Notes under the pieces: model-generated
What the model was told of the DNA's origin: nothing
Database searches by the model: none
Seen by the model: only the letters and a program-made list of their open reading frames with translations
Assembly (NCBI GenBank): GCA_938014335.1
Contig: CALLRP010000018.1
Location: forward strand, 62,001-126,000
Direction of reading: 5' to 3'
Length of the DNA: 64,000 bases
Source of the DNA: an uncultured bacterium
GTDB lineage: Bacteria; Hydrogenedentota; Hydrogenedentia; Hydrogenedentales; Hydrogenedentaceae
Shown here: in pieces, positions 35,347 to 46,622 of the stretch
How the letters are laid out: each line of letters begins with the position of its first letter
How positions within the stretch are numbered: the first letter of the stretch is position 1
Made by a program: the position numbers and the translations under genes

Positions 35347-35382
35347 CTTTATTTCTTTAACTTCAAAACCCATTATATATAA

Positions 35383-36738
<1,356 letters not shown>

Positions 36739-36779
36739 TCTTTTCTGTACACGAAAAACTAAAGTTAATAAAATAATTA

Positions 36780-36805
36780 CAGGGGCGGATTTCTATACGC
36801 CCCTG
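36780..36805. terminator. Shared hairpin between gdhA and the DUF151 gene
   Basis: An 8-bp perfect GC-rich stem CAGGGGCG/CGCCCCTG (36780-36787 and 36798-36805) with a 10-base loop between two convergent genes. A T-rich tract follows on the minus-strand side (complement of AATAAAATAATTA) but no clean T-run on the plus side, so it best serves the minus-strand gene and possibly both. Confidence 0.7.
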
Positions 36806-36837
36806 AATTGTTCTATTCCTCAATATATCTATATCTA

Positions 36838-37341
36838 TTAAAAAAGAGGTTCATCTTCATCATCTTCATTACTATCTAAATCTTCCCTATGTTCTTCCTC
36901 ATGCTCCTCACCTTCTTCTACTTGAAACTCAATTTCACGACTTGCGATATCCATTACTTCCTCTGCCACATAGATTGGACAGCCCGTCCGTAAAGCAATA
37001 GCAATGCTATCACTCGGTCGAGCATCAATCTTCAATATTTGTTTATTTTGCCCTTCTGCATTTTTTTGTTCAATGTTCATGTGAGCAAAAAAAGTTTCAT
37101 TTTCTAATTTATATATAGTGACTGATTGCAACCGTGCCCTCAAACCGGCCAATAAATTACATATCAAATCATGAGTTAAAGGTCGAATCGGTTTCTCTCC
37201 CATTTGTGCCATTTGAATCGAAACAGCCTCTGGAATTCCTACTACGATAGGCAAAATTCTTCCATCCGATTCCAATAGTACAAGAGCACCACCACTATCA
37301 TTCGGTGTCTTTGTCACTGCAAGTACTCGAACTTCTATCAT
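36838..37341 (-). CDS. Bifunctional-nuclease-domain (DUF151) protein
   Basis: A DUF151/BFN domain fills residues 1-135 (VRVLAVTKTPNDSGGALVLLESDGRILPI ..., LTHDLICNLLAGL, and KIDARPSDSIAIALRTGCPIYVAEEVM). Family members have in vitro nuclease activity and are widespread in bacteria with unclear roles. The last ~30 residues are strongly acidic (EEGEEHEEEHREDLDSNEDD). AAGGAT precedes the ATG. tadA lies 129 bp upstream on the same strand. Confidence 0.9.
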   Translation of the reverse strand: MIEVRVLAVTKTPNDSGGALVLLESDGRILPIVVGIPEAVSIQMAQMGEKPIRPLTHDLICNLLAGLRARLQSVTIYKLENETFFAHMNIEQKNAEGQNKQILKIDARPSDSIAIALRTGCPIYVAEEVMDIASREIEFQVEEGEEHEEEHREDLDSNEDDEDEPLF

Positions 37342-37470
37342 TAAACTATCCTTTTTAAATTACAAATTTAAATTACAAAGTGCATCCTTTCATTATAACA
37401 TTTATTTTATTCGTATTATTAGAAAATTTATTTATTCCCTTTTGATTTTATTTTCTTATAACGGGAAACT

Positions 37471-37938
37471 CTATTTAGACTTTTGGCGAATTTCTTGAAA
37501 GAACTTAGTAAGAAGTGAACCACATTCATTAGCACAAATCCCAGATATCACAGTAGGCTGATGATTAAATCGCGTATCTATCAGAAGATTCATTAAAGTT
37601 CCACAGCAACCTGCTTTAGGGTCCATGGCACCAAAATATACTTCAGGAATTCGTGCTAATATAATAGCACCCGCACACATGGGACAGGGCTCCAATGTTA
37701 CATACATCTTTGTATTTTCTAAACGCCAACTCCCCAGTGCAGACGCTGCAGATGTTATTGCCAGCATTTCTGCGTGTGCCGTTGGATCCTGCAATTTTTC
37801 GCGTTGGTTATATCCACGACCTATGATAGAATTTTCATACACGATTATACAACCCACAGGGACTTCACCTTCCTCGTATGCTTTCTGTGCTTCTGCAAGA
37901 GCTTGTCGCATATAATATTCATGAGACTTATCAAACAT
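37471..37938 (-). CDS. tadA: tRNA-specific adenosine deaminase TadA
   Basis: Deaminates A34 to inosine in tRNA-Arg(ACG). The zinc deaminase motifs are HAEMLAI (His ligand and catalytic Glu) and PCPMCAGAI (two Cys ligands). The N-terminal YMRQALAEAQKAYEEGEVPVGCIIV is family-typical. The 155-residue length is normal. The only AAGGAG is about 17 bases before the ATG, a long spacing, but no better start exists. Confidence 0.95.
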   Translation of the reverse strand: MFDKSHEYYMRQALAEAQKAYEEGEVPVGCIIVYENSIIGRGYNQREKLQDPTAHAEMLAITSAASALGSWRLENTKMYVTLEPCPMCAGAIILARIPEVYFGAMDPKAGCCGTLMNLLIDTRFNHQPTVISGICANECGSLLTKFFQEIRQKSK

Positions 37939-38009
37939 AATCTAATTAAAAATACTCCTTGAGTTTATCATAGAAATGAATTTTCATATTTTAACATAAA
38001 GATAGATGA

Positions 38010-38828
38010 ATGAAATATTCACATCAGTTAGAATTCAATTTTAATGTCACAATAAATACCATAGAAGATAGATATTTAGCAAAAACTCATGAAACCCCAA
38101 AAGATACTACAAGAACACTTGCTACATTTACAAAAATACTTCAACAAGAATCCCTGATTCAAAACGTTTCAATAAAGGCTATAGACAAAAAAATTGAAAT
38201 ACAGGTTGCTCTTCCAGACAAAAAAAAGAAAATTTTCTGGGCTTTTCCTTCGATATTAGAAGCAAATTCTGAAGAAGTTGAAATTATAAAGAAAATATTT
38301 GCACAGGAAAGAGTTTTAACAGTTGATGCCAAGCCTATCATAAAAAAATATCATATCTCTCGCCCCTGCCACTGGAAACTGAAATGGACACCCCATGGAA
38401 ATTACTATAATTTGGAACCGTATTTTAACAAACTCAATACAGAATATTTCGGAGATAAATTAAAAAACAAAATTTATTGGTTTCGTAAAAAACATATAAT
38501 ATGTAGAAAAAGAAAGAAACATTTCTGTTTAGGTTTTTTTTGTAAAGGGTGTTCCCAAATATTTATTAATCCCTTACTTGACAACGACAAAATACCCGAA
38601 ACGGTTGTAGAAGTCATTGTATATCATGAGATGATACATGCCCACCTTTTAGAAACATATCTCCCTAATGAAAAATTACATGGTAAAAAATTTAAAGAAA
38701 TTTATAGCAAACATCCCTATATGAATTCTGTAGAAAAATTTCTCCAAACGAGTGAAATGTATAAGATATTAAGTGAAGGATTACATAAAAGAGTCTCCTC
38801 CAAAGGTATCTTAAAAAATGAAATTTAA
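38010..38828 (+). CDS. SprT-like zinc metalloprotease-fold protein
   Basis: The C-terminal half shows the SprT-like fold: LEPYFNKLNTEYFGDKLKNKIYW, a zinc signature VIVYHEMIHAHLLE (HEMIH), and the downstream ligand region KLHGKKFKEIYSKHP. The first ~130 residues are an uncharacterised K/E-rich extension. SprT/Spartan relatives cleave DNA-protein crosslinks in some lineages, but most bacterial members are untested. The next gene overlaps its last 11 bases, so the two are co-translated. Confidence 0.8.
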   Translation: MKYSHQLEFNFNVTINTIEDRYLAKTHETPKDTTRTLATFTKILQQESLIQNVSIKAIDKKIEIQVALPDKKKKIFWAFPSILEANSEEVEIIKKIFAQERVLTVDAKPIIKKYHISRPCHWKLKWTPHGNYYNLEPYFNKLNTEYFGDKLKNKIYWFRKKHIICRKRKKHFCLGFFCKGCSQIFINPLLDNDKIPETVVEVIVYHEMIHAHLLETYLPNEKLHGKKFKEIYSKHPYMNSVEKFLQTSEMYKILSEGLHKRVSSKGILKNEI

Positions 38829-39357
38829 GTTAACATTAATTATTGTTATATTACTTTCAATGTTAGTTAGCGTGTATATAGGTTATAAGATTACCTACAT
38901 CCTCTTTTCCAACTATGCAAAATCCCTTGCTATATCCGCCGATGAACTAAAAGATTATGAAGATTTATGGCTCTCTGTTTCCATCCTCTGTGATTTATTA
39001 ACTGAATATGATAAACGAATGAAGGAAAAAGGGGATGTTTTCACAACAAAAGAGAGAAATTGGATTATTCAAGATGTCCAACCTACATTACAAAAAATAA
39101 AGCAACAACTCTTTGAAAAACAAGGACAAAAAAAGCAAAATTCAGAAAAAAAAGACCTGTTATTTCAAAAATTTCAATATTTATGTGAACGAATAAATAC
39201 CATGTTCCAATTTCCCGACGATCAAGCACTAAAAAAGGCTGTTTACACAGATTTCTTTCAGTATCTTCAATTCTTGAACGAACATATTGAACAAAAGAAT
39301 CTCCAACGGCTTATTCCATTAAGTAGAATTTTAGTAAGATTTCAAAAATTACTATAA
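38818..39357 (+). CDS. Membrane-anchored hypothetical protein
   Basis: I do not recognise this family. A single N-terminal membrane span (LTLIIVILLSMLVSVYIGYKI, residues ~4-24) is followed by ~150 residues predicted to be helical and rich in K/Q/E, without conserved motifs. It starts inside the SprT-like gene (11-bp overlap). It is 77 bp upstream of an ECF sigma factor on the same strand and could belong to that signalling unit. Confidence 0.65.
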   Translation: MKFKLTLIIVILLSMLVSVYIGYKITYILFSNYAKSLAISADELKDYEDLWLSVSILCDLLTEYDKRMKEKGDVFTTKERNWIIQDVQPTLQKIKQQLFEKQGQKKQNSEKKDLLFQKFQYLCERINTMFQFPDDQALKKAVYTDFFQYLQFLNEHIEQKNLQRLIPLSRILVRFQKLL

Positions 39358-39434
39358 ATGATAGAAGTTCTTATTTGTAACGAATTTAAATGATAATTGT
39401 ATCCATAAACAAGAAAATATATTGGAAATAAACC

Positions 39435-40073
39435 ATGACAAATCCTTCAAATAATAAAACATCTCAGAACATTTCCCATTCATCCTACTCCGATGAAGCA
39501 TTAATGGCACTTCTTACTCGCGGTGAGGAAATGGCATTAACAGAACTGGTGCAACGGTATCAGAATGAAGTATTCCGTTTCTGTTACCACTACCTACGAG
39601 ACATCGAGATGGCTAAAGATGCCGTTCAGGAAGTCTTTCTTCGTCTCTACATCGCAAGAGACCGATATGACACAGAAAAAAGTTTTAAACCATGGATACT
39701 CTGTATCGCACGCAATTTATGCTTGAATGAAATAAAACGCCAAAAATTAATACATTTTGAAACATTTGAAGGATATATCGAAAATCAGAACCGTGAAGAA
39801 AAAGAAGAAAAAGAAGGTATAAATGCTCCAAAAACATTAACCCCTTTTGAACAACTTGTCATAAACGAAAAACAAAAAGTTTTATGGGAAGAACTTAATA
39901 ATTTACCCGAAGAAGCCCGAGAAATTGTCGTTTTGAGATATTTTGAACGATTGCATGCAAGAGATATCGCAGAAATAATGGGCTCTACCGAGGGTGCAAT
40001 ACGAACAAGACTCCACCGTGTTTTGAAGTACTTAAAAGAGCGTCTGGATGCAAGGAAAGATTTTAATGAATAA
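39435..40073 (+). CDS. ECF-type RNA polymerase sigma factor
   Basis: A 212-residue group 4 sigma factor. Region 2 (ELVQRYQNEVFRFCYHYLRDIEMAKDAVQEVFLRLY) binds core polymerase and the -10; region 4 (LPEEAREIVVLRYFERLHARDIAEIMGSTEGAIRTRLHRVLKYL) is the -35-binding helix-turn-helix. A longer acidic linker (NREEKEEKEGIN) separates the regions. The last 8 bases overlap the next gene, a membrane protein with an anti-sigma zinc finger, the standard arrangement for ECF regulation. No obvious self-type promoter was identified. Confidence 0.93.
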   Translation: MTNPSNNKTSQNISHSSYSDEALMALLTRGEEMALTELVQRYQNEVFRFCYHYLRDIEMAKDAVQEVFLRLYIARDRYDTEKSFKPWILCIARNLCLNEIKRQKLIHFETFEGYIENQNREEKEEKEGINAPKTLTPFEQLVINEKQKVLWEELNNLPEEAREIVVLRYFERLHARDIAEIMGSTEGAIRTRLHRVLKYLKERLDARKDFNE

Positions 40074-42006
40074 AGATTGCGAAAAATATAAAAATTTAAT
40101 ATTAAGCCAGTTGGAAAACAACTGGGAGAGAGAAATCCTTGTTCCCGAACATGTGAAAAACTGCCTTTCTTGTTCAAATTTTTATAACGATATACAAAAG
40201 ATACAGAATGATCTGGAATTATTAGGCTCTTTAATTAAAGAAAATATCCCCGAAATAGATATTCGTGAAAACATAAAAGATGAATTGAAAAAAATAAAAA
40301 GGGGTGAAACAGTAGTCCGAGAAATTGTAGAACGGGAAGATAGCATCCCTGAATTTATAGAATGGCATGCATTTATAGAAAACGAATTAGACGAAGTAGC
40401 CCGCTACCGTTGTGAATTAAGATTAGAAAAATCCCTCTATATAAAACACGAAATAGAAGAATTATCTAACATTCATTACGCAATAGATAACATAGGTAAG
40501 TTATGGAAAGGTCCCTCACTGGATGAAGATTTACTACTCCCAATAATGGAAAAAATCCGAAAATATAAGTTGTCCTCAGAGGAAAAGGACGATGAAATAG
40601 ATGAAATAGAAAAAGAACTTTATAAACTTCCTCATGCGATTTCAAATTCTATCCAAAAAATTGACCTTACCTCCAAAATTACAAAAAAAGTAAAGGAAAT
40701 ATCACAGTCTTCCTCTGAAAAAGAAAAACCGCCTAAAAATATAGTTAGTATTCTATCCATAAGAAAAGAAAAAAAACATTCTTTTGTAAACTATGCCATT
40801 CCCATTGCAATTGCTGTTGTTTTATGTATCACTATCTTGGGTATTTATGCAAATAATTATCTTATTCAAATAGATAATATTAATCAGGTTCAAGTAGCAA
40901 CCCATAAAGCACAAGGGAATGCTCAATCACCAAAGAACAGTGTATACGAGACAACTCAACCTTTTTATATGAATAACACGGTCTCCCCTTCCGATGAAAA
41001 CGAACAAAATATAGAAAAGAAGACAAAAAATAGAAAAAATAACTATGCAGAAGGATTACTAAGCAACTGGGCCAAGCAGTTAAAAGACAACGCTTTATCC
41101 AATGCAGGCAAATTAATGCGGATGGGAGTGTGGGCGACACTAACACCTGATGAAGCCCGTGAATTGCTCCAAAAGTCAGGTCTCTCACCCGAAGCAGTTT
41201 TAGGTGCGGTTCAATTCCTTCCCCCAGATGAAGCCCGCGTGGTTCTTCAGGCAGCTATTGATAACAATCCTAATGATGCATATCTAAGATACGCAATGGT
41301 AGAAACATTGAAAAAAATGAATAATGTATCAGATGAGGAACTGTACGCACACTTAACATCATGGAGCCAATTAGACCCAGGTAATGCACTTCCTCATTTT
41401 GTAGAAGCAGAATTATATTTTCAAAATGGAGAAAAAGACAAAGCAATTACCTGTATTACGGATGCAGGGAATGCATCAAATTATAATTCCTATGCTATGG
41501 TAACAGCAAAAGCATATATGGAAGCACTATTAGCCAAAGGTATAGACCTTGAAACAGCAAAACTTTTAGCTTCAGCATCTATGGGACTTCGAGAAGTACA
41601 AACATTAGAAGAAATTGCCCAGACTTTAATGGAATACGGCAGAAGTTATGAAGAAGCAGGAGACTATAATACCGCATTATTAATATACGAAGCATTACGA
41701 AATTTAGGCATAAAAGTAGATATGAGTTCTGCTTTAATTCAAGAAAGATTAGCAGGTATACGCTATACACAAGAAGCAGTAAATGCTATGTTTCGGCTTA
41801 TGAATACTACGAATTCATTCTCTGATACTCAATCTCTGATTGACTTTACACAAACTTTAAGTGAAATGATGACCAATTACAATCTAGCAATGGATAATTT
41901 CTACCGCCTTTTCGATACCACCGACCCCGCAGAAATTATCCGGTTGCTAAATATCTACCTTTCTAATGGGAATGCGCCTCTCCCAAACCATCAGGTCAAA
42001 AAATAG
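40066..42006 (+). CDS. Membrane anti-sigma-like protein with zinc finger and periplasmic repeat domain
   Basis: The N-terminus carries the anti-sigma zinc-finger pattern with C5 and H29-x3-C33-x2-C36 (EHVKNCLSC). Then comes a cytosolic helical region, one membrane span at about residues 240-266 (IPIAIAVVLCITILGIYANNYL), and a large extracytoplasmic part with TPR-like helical repeats. The ATG at 40066, with AAGGA at 40052-40056, is preferred over the in-frame ATG at 40048. It is 646 residues long, large for an anti-sigma factor. Coupling to the ECF gene (8-bp overlap) supports a transmembrane anti-sigma role that senses an envelope signal. The signal is unknown. Confidence 0.75.
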   Translation: MNKDCEKYKNLILSQLENNWEREILVPEHVKNCLSCSNFYNDIQKIQNDLELLGSLIKENIPEIDIRENIKDELKKIKRGETVVREIVEREDSIPEFIEWHAFIENELDEVARYRCELRLEKSLYIKHEIEELSNIHYAIDNIGKLWKGPSLDEDLLLPIMEKIRKYKLSSEEKDDEIDEIEKELYKLPHAISNSIQKIDLTSKITKKVKEISQSSSEKEKPPKNIVSILSIRKEKKHSFVNYAIPIAIAVVLCITILGIYANNYLIQIDNINQVQVATHKAQGNAQSPKNSVYETTQPFYMNNTVSPSDENEQNIEKKTKNRKNNYAEGLLSNWAKQLKDNALSNAGKLMRMGVWATLTPDEARELLQKSGLSPEAVLGAVQFLPPDEARVVLQAAIDNNPNDAYLRYAMVETLKKMNNVSDEELYAHLTSWSQLDPGNALPHFVEAELYFQNGEKDKAITCITDAGNASNYNSYAMVTAKAYMEALLAKGIDLETAKLLASASMGLREVQTLEEIAQTLMEYGRSYEEAGDYNTALLIYEALRNLGIKVDMSSALIQERLAGIRYTQEAVNAMFRLMNTTNSFSDTQSLIDFTQTLSEMMTNYNLAMDNFYRLFDTTDPAEIIRLLNIYLSNGNAPLPNHQVKK

Positions 42007-42013
42007 GTAAAAT

Positions 42014-43276
42014 TTATATATTGGGATAACGTTCATTGGGACCTGTGTAAATCTGTCGAGGACGGTGTATCCGTGTATCGGGGTCATTTCTCATTTCCAA
42101 CCAATGAGCAATCCAGCCCGGTATCCTACCCAATGAAAACAAAACAGTAAACATCTGTGTTGGAATACCCATCGCACGATATAATATACCACTATAAAAA
42201 TCGATATTAGGATATAATTTTCTTTCAATAAAATAATCATCATTCAACGCAACTTCTTCAAGATTTTTTGCTATTTCCAATAGGGGGTCATTAATTCCCA
42301 TTTCTGCAAAAATAGCATCCACTGCGCCCTTCAATAATTTAGCCCGTGGATCATAATTTTTATACACACGATGTCCAAAACCCATCAATCGGAAATCAGA
42401 GTCTTTCTTCTTTGCTAATTCAACATATTTCTTATAATTCGCCCCATCCTTATAAATCATTTCTAACATATTTAATACCGCTTCATTTGCCCCTCCATGC
42501 AAACGTCCCCACAATGCACTAATACCCGCAGAAATACTAACATAAAGATTTGCCATAGAACTGCCTACCATACGAACCGTAGAAGTACTACAATTCTGTT
42601 CATGGTCTACATGCAGAATAAGAAGTAAGTCCAATGCCTTTTCAAATACTTTCGGTACAACATACTCTTCTGCTGGAGAAGCAAACATCATGCGTAGAAA
42701 ATTCGCACAATACGAATGGTCTGTTTTGGGATAGATATAAGGTTCTCCAATAGATTTTTTATACGAAAACGCCGCAATCGTTTTCGCCTGACCAATAATT
42801 CGAACAATTATATTGTTTATATCCTCTTTTTCATAATTAGGATAGAACGACGGCATCCCTGCAATCATAGAACTTAAAATACTCATCGGGTGCGCATCAA
42901 GAGGAAAAAACGAAAAGAAATTAACCATACCTTGATGAATAAAACTATTCAAAGTAAGTTGCCTTCTCCATTCCTTTGCTTGTTCAGGAGTAGGTAATTC
43001 ACCGTAAATAAGTAAATAAGCAATCTGAGAAAAAGGAAACTTGCCAGCAAGACTTTCAATAGGATAGCCCCGATACCTCAATATCCCTTTATCTCCATCA
43101 ATATAAGTAATGCCGCTCTTACACGACCCTGTATTACCATAACCCGGATCATACGTTAATGCCCCCGTAATATCCCTCAATTTCCGTATATCAATACCGA
43201 TTTCGTTTTCTGTCCCTTCAAATACAGGAAGTTCATATTCCTTCCCTCTAAGTATCAATTTACATGTCTCTGCCAT
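42014..43276 (-). CDS. gltA: Citrate synthase
   Basis: Condenses acetyl-CoA and oxaloacetate. Signature motifs are HVDHEQNCSTSTVRMVGSS, GRLHGGANEAVLNML (catalytic His) and LMGFGHRVYKNYDPRAKLL (catalytic His and CoA/oxaloacetate contacts), with an N-terminal beta-rich extension typical of the type II hexameric enzymes. The frame opens at TTG 43312, but the ATG at 43276 is preceded by AAAGGGA and gives the canonical 420-residue protein starting MAETCKLI. It is convergent to the anti-sigma-like gene, 7 bp apart. Confidence 0.96.
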   Translation of the reverse strand: MAETCKLILRGKEYELPVFEGTENEIGIDIRKLRDITGALTYDPGYGNTGSCKSGITYIDGDKGILRYRGYPIESLAGKFPFSQIAYLLIYGELPTPEQAKEWRRQLTLNSFIHQGMVNFFSFFPLDAHPMSILSSMIAGMPSFYPNYEKEDINNIIVRIIGQAKTIAAFSYKKSIGEPYIYPKTDHSYCANFLRMMFASPAEEYVVPKVFEKALDLLLILHVDHEQNCSTSTVRMVGSSMANLYVSISAGISALWGRLHGGANEAVLNMLEMIYKDGANYKKYVELAKKKDSDFRLMGFGHRVYKNYDPRAKLLKGAVDAIFAEMGINDPLLEIAKNLEEVALNDDYFIERKLYPNIDFYSGILYRAMGIPTQMFTVLFSLGRIPGWIAHWLEMRNDPDTRIHRPRQIYTGPNERYPNI

Positions 43277-43338
43277 GGCTTTTCCCTTTATATTTGATTT
43301 TATAAATAACAAAATTTTTTATTATATTGAACAATAAT

Positions 43339-44946
43339 TTATTTAATTTTAATTTTAAATTTTCGACTACATATCGTAATTATTTGTTTTATTTCTTTAA
43401 TATTTAATGCCCAAGCCGAAACAATATATGTTAAAGAACAAGCCAACCCCAAAACAAAAATATATAAACTTAACTCTATCACTCCACTTACATTTTTTAT
43501 ATTAAAAAGTAAGTTTATCAAAAAGAATACACAAATTACAATTAAAATAGAAATCCCATATTTCAATATATTCAATAAATACTCTTTATTAACCAAATTC
43601 CCAACCTTAAAACTAATAAGGAAAAATAAAATAAAAAAATTTGTCCAGAAGGATATAGCGGTGGCTATAACCAATCCAAAATAATCGAAAGGCCTTACCA
43701 GAAGAAAGTTCAAAATGATATTCAGTATCATGCTGAATGAGGAAGTAAAAACCGGGATGGTTGTATTATTCATTGCATAAAAACCTTGAGTGAGGACTTT
43801 AACACCGGAGAAACCAATTACCCCAATCGAATAAATAAAAATAGCATTTGCTGTTTTCTGTGTTAATTCCCCGCTAAAATGTCCCCTTTCAAAGAGTAAT
43901 TGAACTACAGGCTTCCCAAGAAACATTAAAAGAACCATAGCCGGGAGTATCATAAATAATGTTTGTAATAACCCTTCCTGTAACGCTTGCCGAATTTTTG
44001 GGGTTTCCTTATTTGAAAAGTAACGCGACAACTCAGGAAGGATAGATACCGAAACCGCTGTCCCGAAAATAGCCATAGGTAATTGAATAAGCCGATTAGC
44101 ATAAAATAGAGCAGAGACGGTCCCTTCAGAAAGGGAATAAGAAAAGAAACTATCTACTAATTTATTGACCTCTCCTGCTGCCTGCCCAAAAATGACAGGA
44201 ATTAACAAAATAAACGCTTTTTTTACCCCATGTTGATTCCAATCTGTAGTAAAATATACCCCCCCTAATTTTTTTCGTGCATCTATATATAAAACCCCTG
44301 CTTGAAGTATCCCCCCTAACCAGAGACCTATTACAAGAGCCCATATAATATTGATAGAAAATAGAGAGGGAATAAAAATAGAAACAATCAAAGCAACATT
44401 AAGTAGTGCGGGTGTTATACTCGGCGTTTTATAATCACCCAAAACAAAAAGGGGTGCCATCATAAAAACTGCAATTCCTATCCAAAATAGATAAGGAAAA
44501 GTCCACTGCAATACCCGTACCGTTAGTTGAAGTTGCTCTTCAGATTTTGGAATTTCCTGCGTGAAAGCACTTAAATGATTTATTAAGTGAGGGATAAAGG
44601 GCATAATTAAAACACCTAATAGGGAAACCACTACAAGGATTAGAAACATAATAGTAAAAAGAGAACAAACTAACTGTTTCATAGCCAATCTTCCCTGCGT
44701 TTCCTCACATTCCGAAAGGACAGGAACAAAAGATGCGTTTACCGCCCCCTCTCCTAAAACGTCTCTAAGTGTGTTGGGTAGCCGAAAGGCAAAAAGAAAA
44801 GTATCTCTATAAAAATCAGGAACGTACCATCCAATCAAAATATCTCTAACGAGACCTAAAATACGGCTAAATAGCGTTCCCCCTGCAAAAATGAGTGTAT
44901 ATTTCCATCTTAAAATAGATGTCTTTTCAGATTGTTCACGACGCAT
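43339..44946 (-). CDS. murJ: Lipid II flippase MurJ
   Basis: MOP-superfamily protein of 535 residues with about 14 membrane spans, flipping lipid II to the periplasm. Conserved stretches are ILGLVRDILIGWYVP, DTFLFAFRLPNTLRDVLGEGAVNASFVPVL and the later ANRLIQLPMAIFGTAVSVSILPELS. Its start overlaps the end of lnt by 11 bases, so the two envelope-biogenesis genes are translationally coupled. It supplies the flippase step for the dcw-encoded pathway. Confidence 0.95.
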   Translation of the reverse strand: MRREQSEKTSILRWKYTLIFAGGTLFSRILGLVRDILIGWYVPDFYRDTFLFAFRLPNTLRDVLGEGAVNASFVPVLSECEETQGRLAMKQLVCSLFTIMFLILVVVSLLGVLIMPFIPHLINHLSAFTQEIPKSEEQLQLTVRVLQWTFPYLFWIGIAVFMMAPLFVLGDYKTPSITPALLNVALIVSIFIPSLFSINIIWALVIGLWLGGILQAGVLYIDARKKLGGVYFTTDWNQHGVKKAFILLIPVIFGQAAGEVNKLVDSFFSYSLSEGTVSALFYANRLIQLPMAIFGTAVSVSILPELSRYFSNKETPKIRQALQEGLLQTLFMILPAMVLLMFLGKPVVQLLFERGHFSGELTQKTANAIFIYSIGVIGFSGVKVLTQGFYAMNNTTIPVFTSSFSMILNIILNFLLVRPFDYFGLVIATAISFWTNFFILFFLISFKVGNLVNKEYLLNILKYGISILIVICVFFLINLLFNIKNVSGVIELSLYIFVLGLACSLTYIVSAWALNIKEIKQIITICSRKFKIKIK

Positions 44947-46534
44947 TTGTAATGTTTCTTTTCTTTCTTATTGGCATCGCTAAAATAAGATAAATAATAA
45001 TCCCCATTAAACCTAATAATAAAGATATGAAATCAGGATTTATAAAAAATACAAGGTTAGACTGTTCAGGAACTCTGTAAATGCCCCCAGAACGCAATCG
45101 AACCCCTATATCCGGATAATTCGACATAGACTCATATACAAAAATCTGGTCTTTCCCTATGACCACATTCACAGGTAAAAAAGAACCGGTAGGTGTAAAC
45201 AATCCCGATATACCTGTATTTGTACAATGCACTATGGGCAATCGTGTCTCAATGGCACGCATCCTGCATATTTCCAACTCTTGATTTAATGCATTTGTAG
45301 CACCAAACCATGATAAATTTGTCAGAACAGCCAATAGATTAGCCCCTTCTTTTCTTAAATGATGTGCCATATTAGGAAAAAGCACTTCAAAACAAATAAG
45401 AGGCCCTACAATTAATTCATTATCCAAATTAAATATTTTTTGTTCTTTCCCAGCACTTACATCATAGGGGAGAATACTTCGTAAGAAAGGGAAAAATTGA
45501 GATAAAGGCAAATATTCCCCAAACGGAGCTAAATGCACCTTATCGTAAAAATCCATTACCTTCCCTTCCGAATTTACCCAGATACATGAATTATAATCAT
45601 TACCTTCTTGGTCTATTCGAGTTGTACCTGTAATAAGATGAACGGAATTCTCACGCGTAAAATTTTGTATCAGTGATAATATGTTTTTATTATTATAATC
45701 TGACATTATCAGTGCTTCAGGCCAAAAAACCACACGAACATTTTTATCTTTAATTAGATTGTTAGAATATTGAACAGTCCATCGAACCATATCTTCATAC
45801 CATATCGGATCGAATTTCATCTCCTGTGGGAAGCAGGGTTGGATGATAGCAATTTGTAACTCTTTTTCTTTTTCCTTTTCTATATTTGTAAAAAGCAAAA
45901 AACCTATTAGATGAGGTAAAAACATAAGGATAATCGTATGTACAAGGTAGGTCCATCTCTTTTGTTTATTAACAATGGCAGAGGCAACAAACATATTTAC
46001 TGTAATTATGAAAAAAGAAAGAAAAGGAACACTACCTATGGATACTAATTGGGAAAAATAAATATCAGGTCCCTGACTATACCCTAAATTACACCAACCA
46101 AAACCCGTTAGAGCATGTCCCTGTATCCATTCCATTCCTAACCAAAGTAATCCTAAAATGTAAATTCGAACTGTATCCGATATGTGCTTTCCACATTTAG
46201 ACACAAGGTATCCATAAATTGCCCATAGCAAAGAAAGTCCTGCGGAAAGACACTGATAACCAATAAAAGCAGGACCTCCCACCCAGAACATATTCATTAT
46301 AAGCCACTGGAGTGTTAACGAATGGAAAACCCATCCGCTAATAAAAAAATATAAAAATAATTTCAATGGTTTTTGCTCAGCTATAGAAGCGATAAATAGA
46401 GGAACAAACGCAAACCAGATTAAAAAATATAAATGAATTTTAGGAAAACAAAAAAAGAGAACAATTCCAGATAGAATAGAAAGAAAAAAAGGATTTCTAA
46501 ATAATCTTTTAATAAACAATAAAATCATATTCAT
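44936..46534 (-). CDS. lnt: Apolipoprotein N-acyltransferase
   Basis: Adds the third acyl chain to lipoproteins, so the organism is a diderm with mature triacyl lipoproteins. Six or more N-terminal spans lead into a nitrilase-type periplasmic domain. The Glu-Lys-Cys triad is visible: WPEALIM (Glu), DKVHLAPFGEYLPLSQFFP (Lys) and VGPLICFEVLFP (Cys). The family element LTNLSWFGATNALNQELEICRMRAIE is present. The length of 532 is normal. Two ATGs two codons apart could start it. Confidence 0.95.
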   Translation of the reverse strand: MNMILLFIKRLFRNPFFLSILSGIVLFFCFPKIHLYFLIWFAFVPLFIASIAEQKPLKLFLYFFISGWVFHSLTLQWLIMNMFWVGGPAFIGYQCLSAGLSLLWAIYGYLVSKCGKHISDTVRIYILGLLWLGMEWIQGHALTGFGWCNLGYSQGPDIYFSQLVSIGSVPFLSFFIITVNMFVASAIVNKQKRWTYLVHTIILMFLPHLIGFLLFTNIEKEKEKELQIAIIQPCFPQEMKFDPIWYEDMVRWTVQYSNNLIKDKNVRVVFWPEALIMSDYNNKNILSLIQNFTRENSVHLITGTTRIDQEGNDYNSCIWVNSEGKVMDFYDKVHLAPFGEYLPLSQFFPFLRSILPYDVSAGKEQKIFNLDNELIVGPLICFEVLFPNMAHHLRKEGANLLAVLTNLSWFGATNALNQELEICRMRAIETRLPIVHCTNTGISGLFTPTGSFLPVNVVIGKDQIFVYESMSNYPDIGVRLRSGGIYRVPEQSNLVFFINPDFISLLLGLMGIIIYLILAMPIRKKRNITNAS

Positions 46535-46622
46535 ATTTTAATATACAGCTCTGATTTTTACATAAGATAAGTTTGTAATATACATATTATCAGAATAGAT
46601 TTTGAATTTTCAGGCTGGAAAA

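Noticed and set aside
39785-40177. 130-residue minus-strand frame
   Set aside because: Antisense to the ECF sigma and anti-sigma genes; no start signal or family match.
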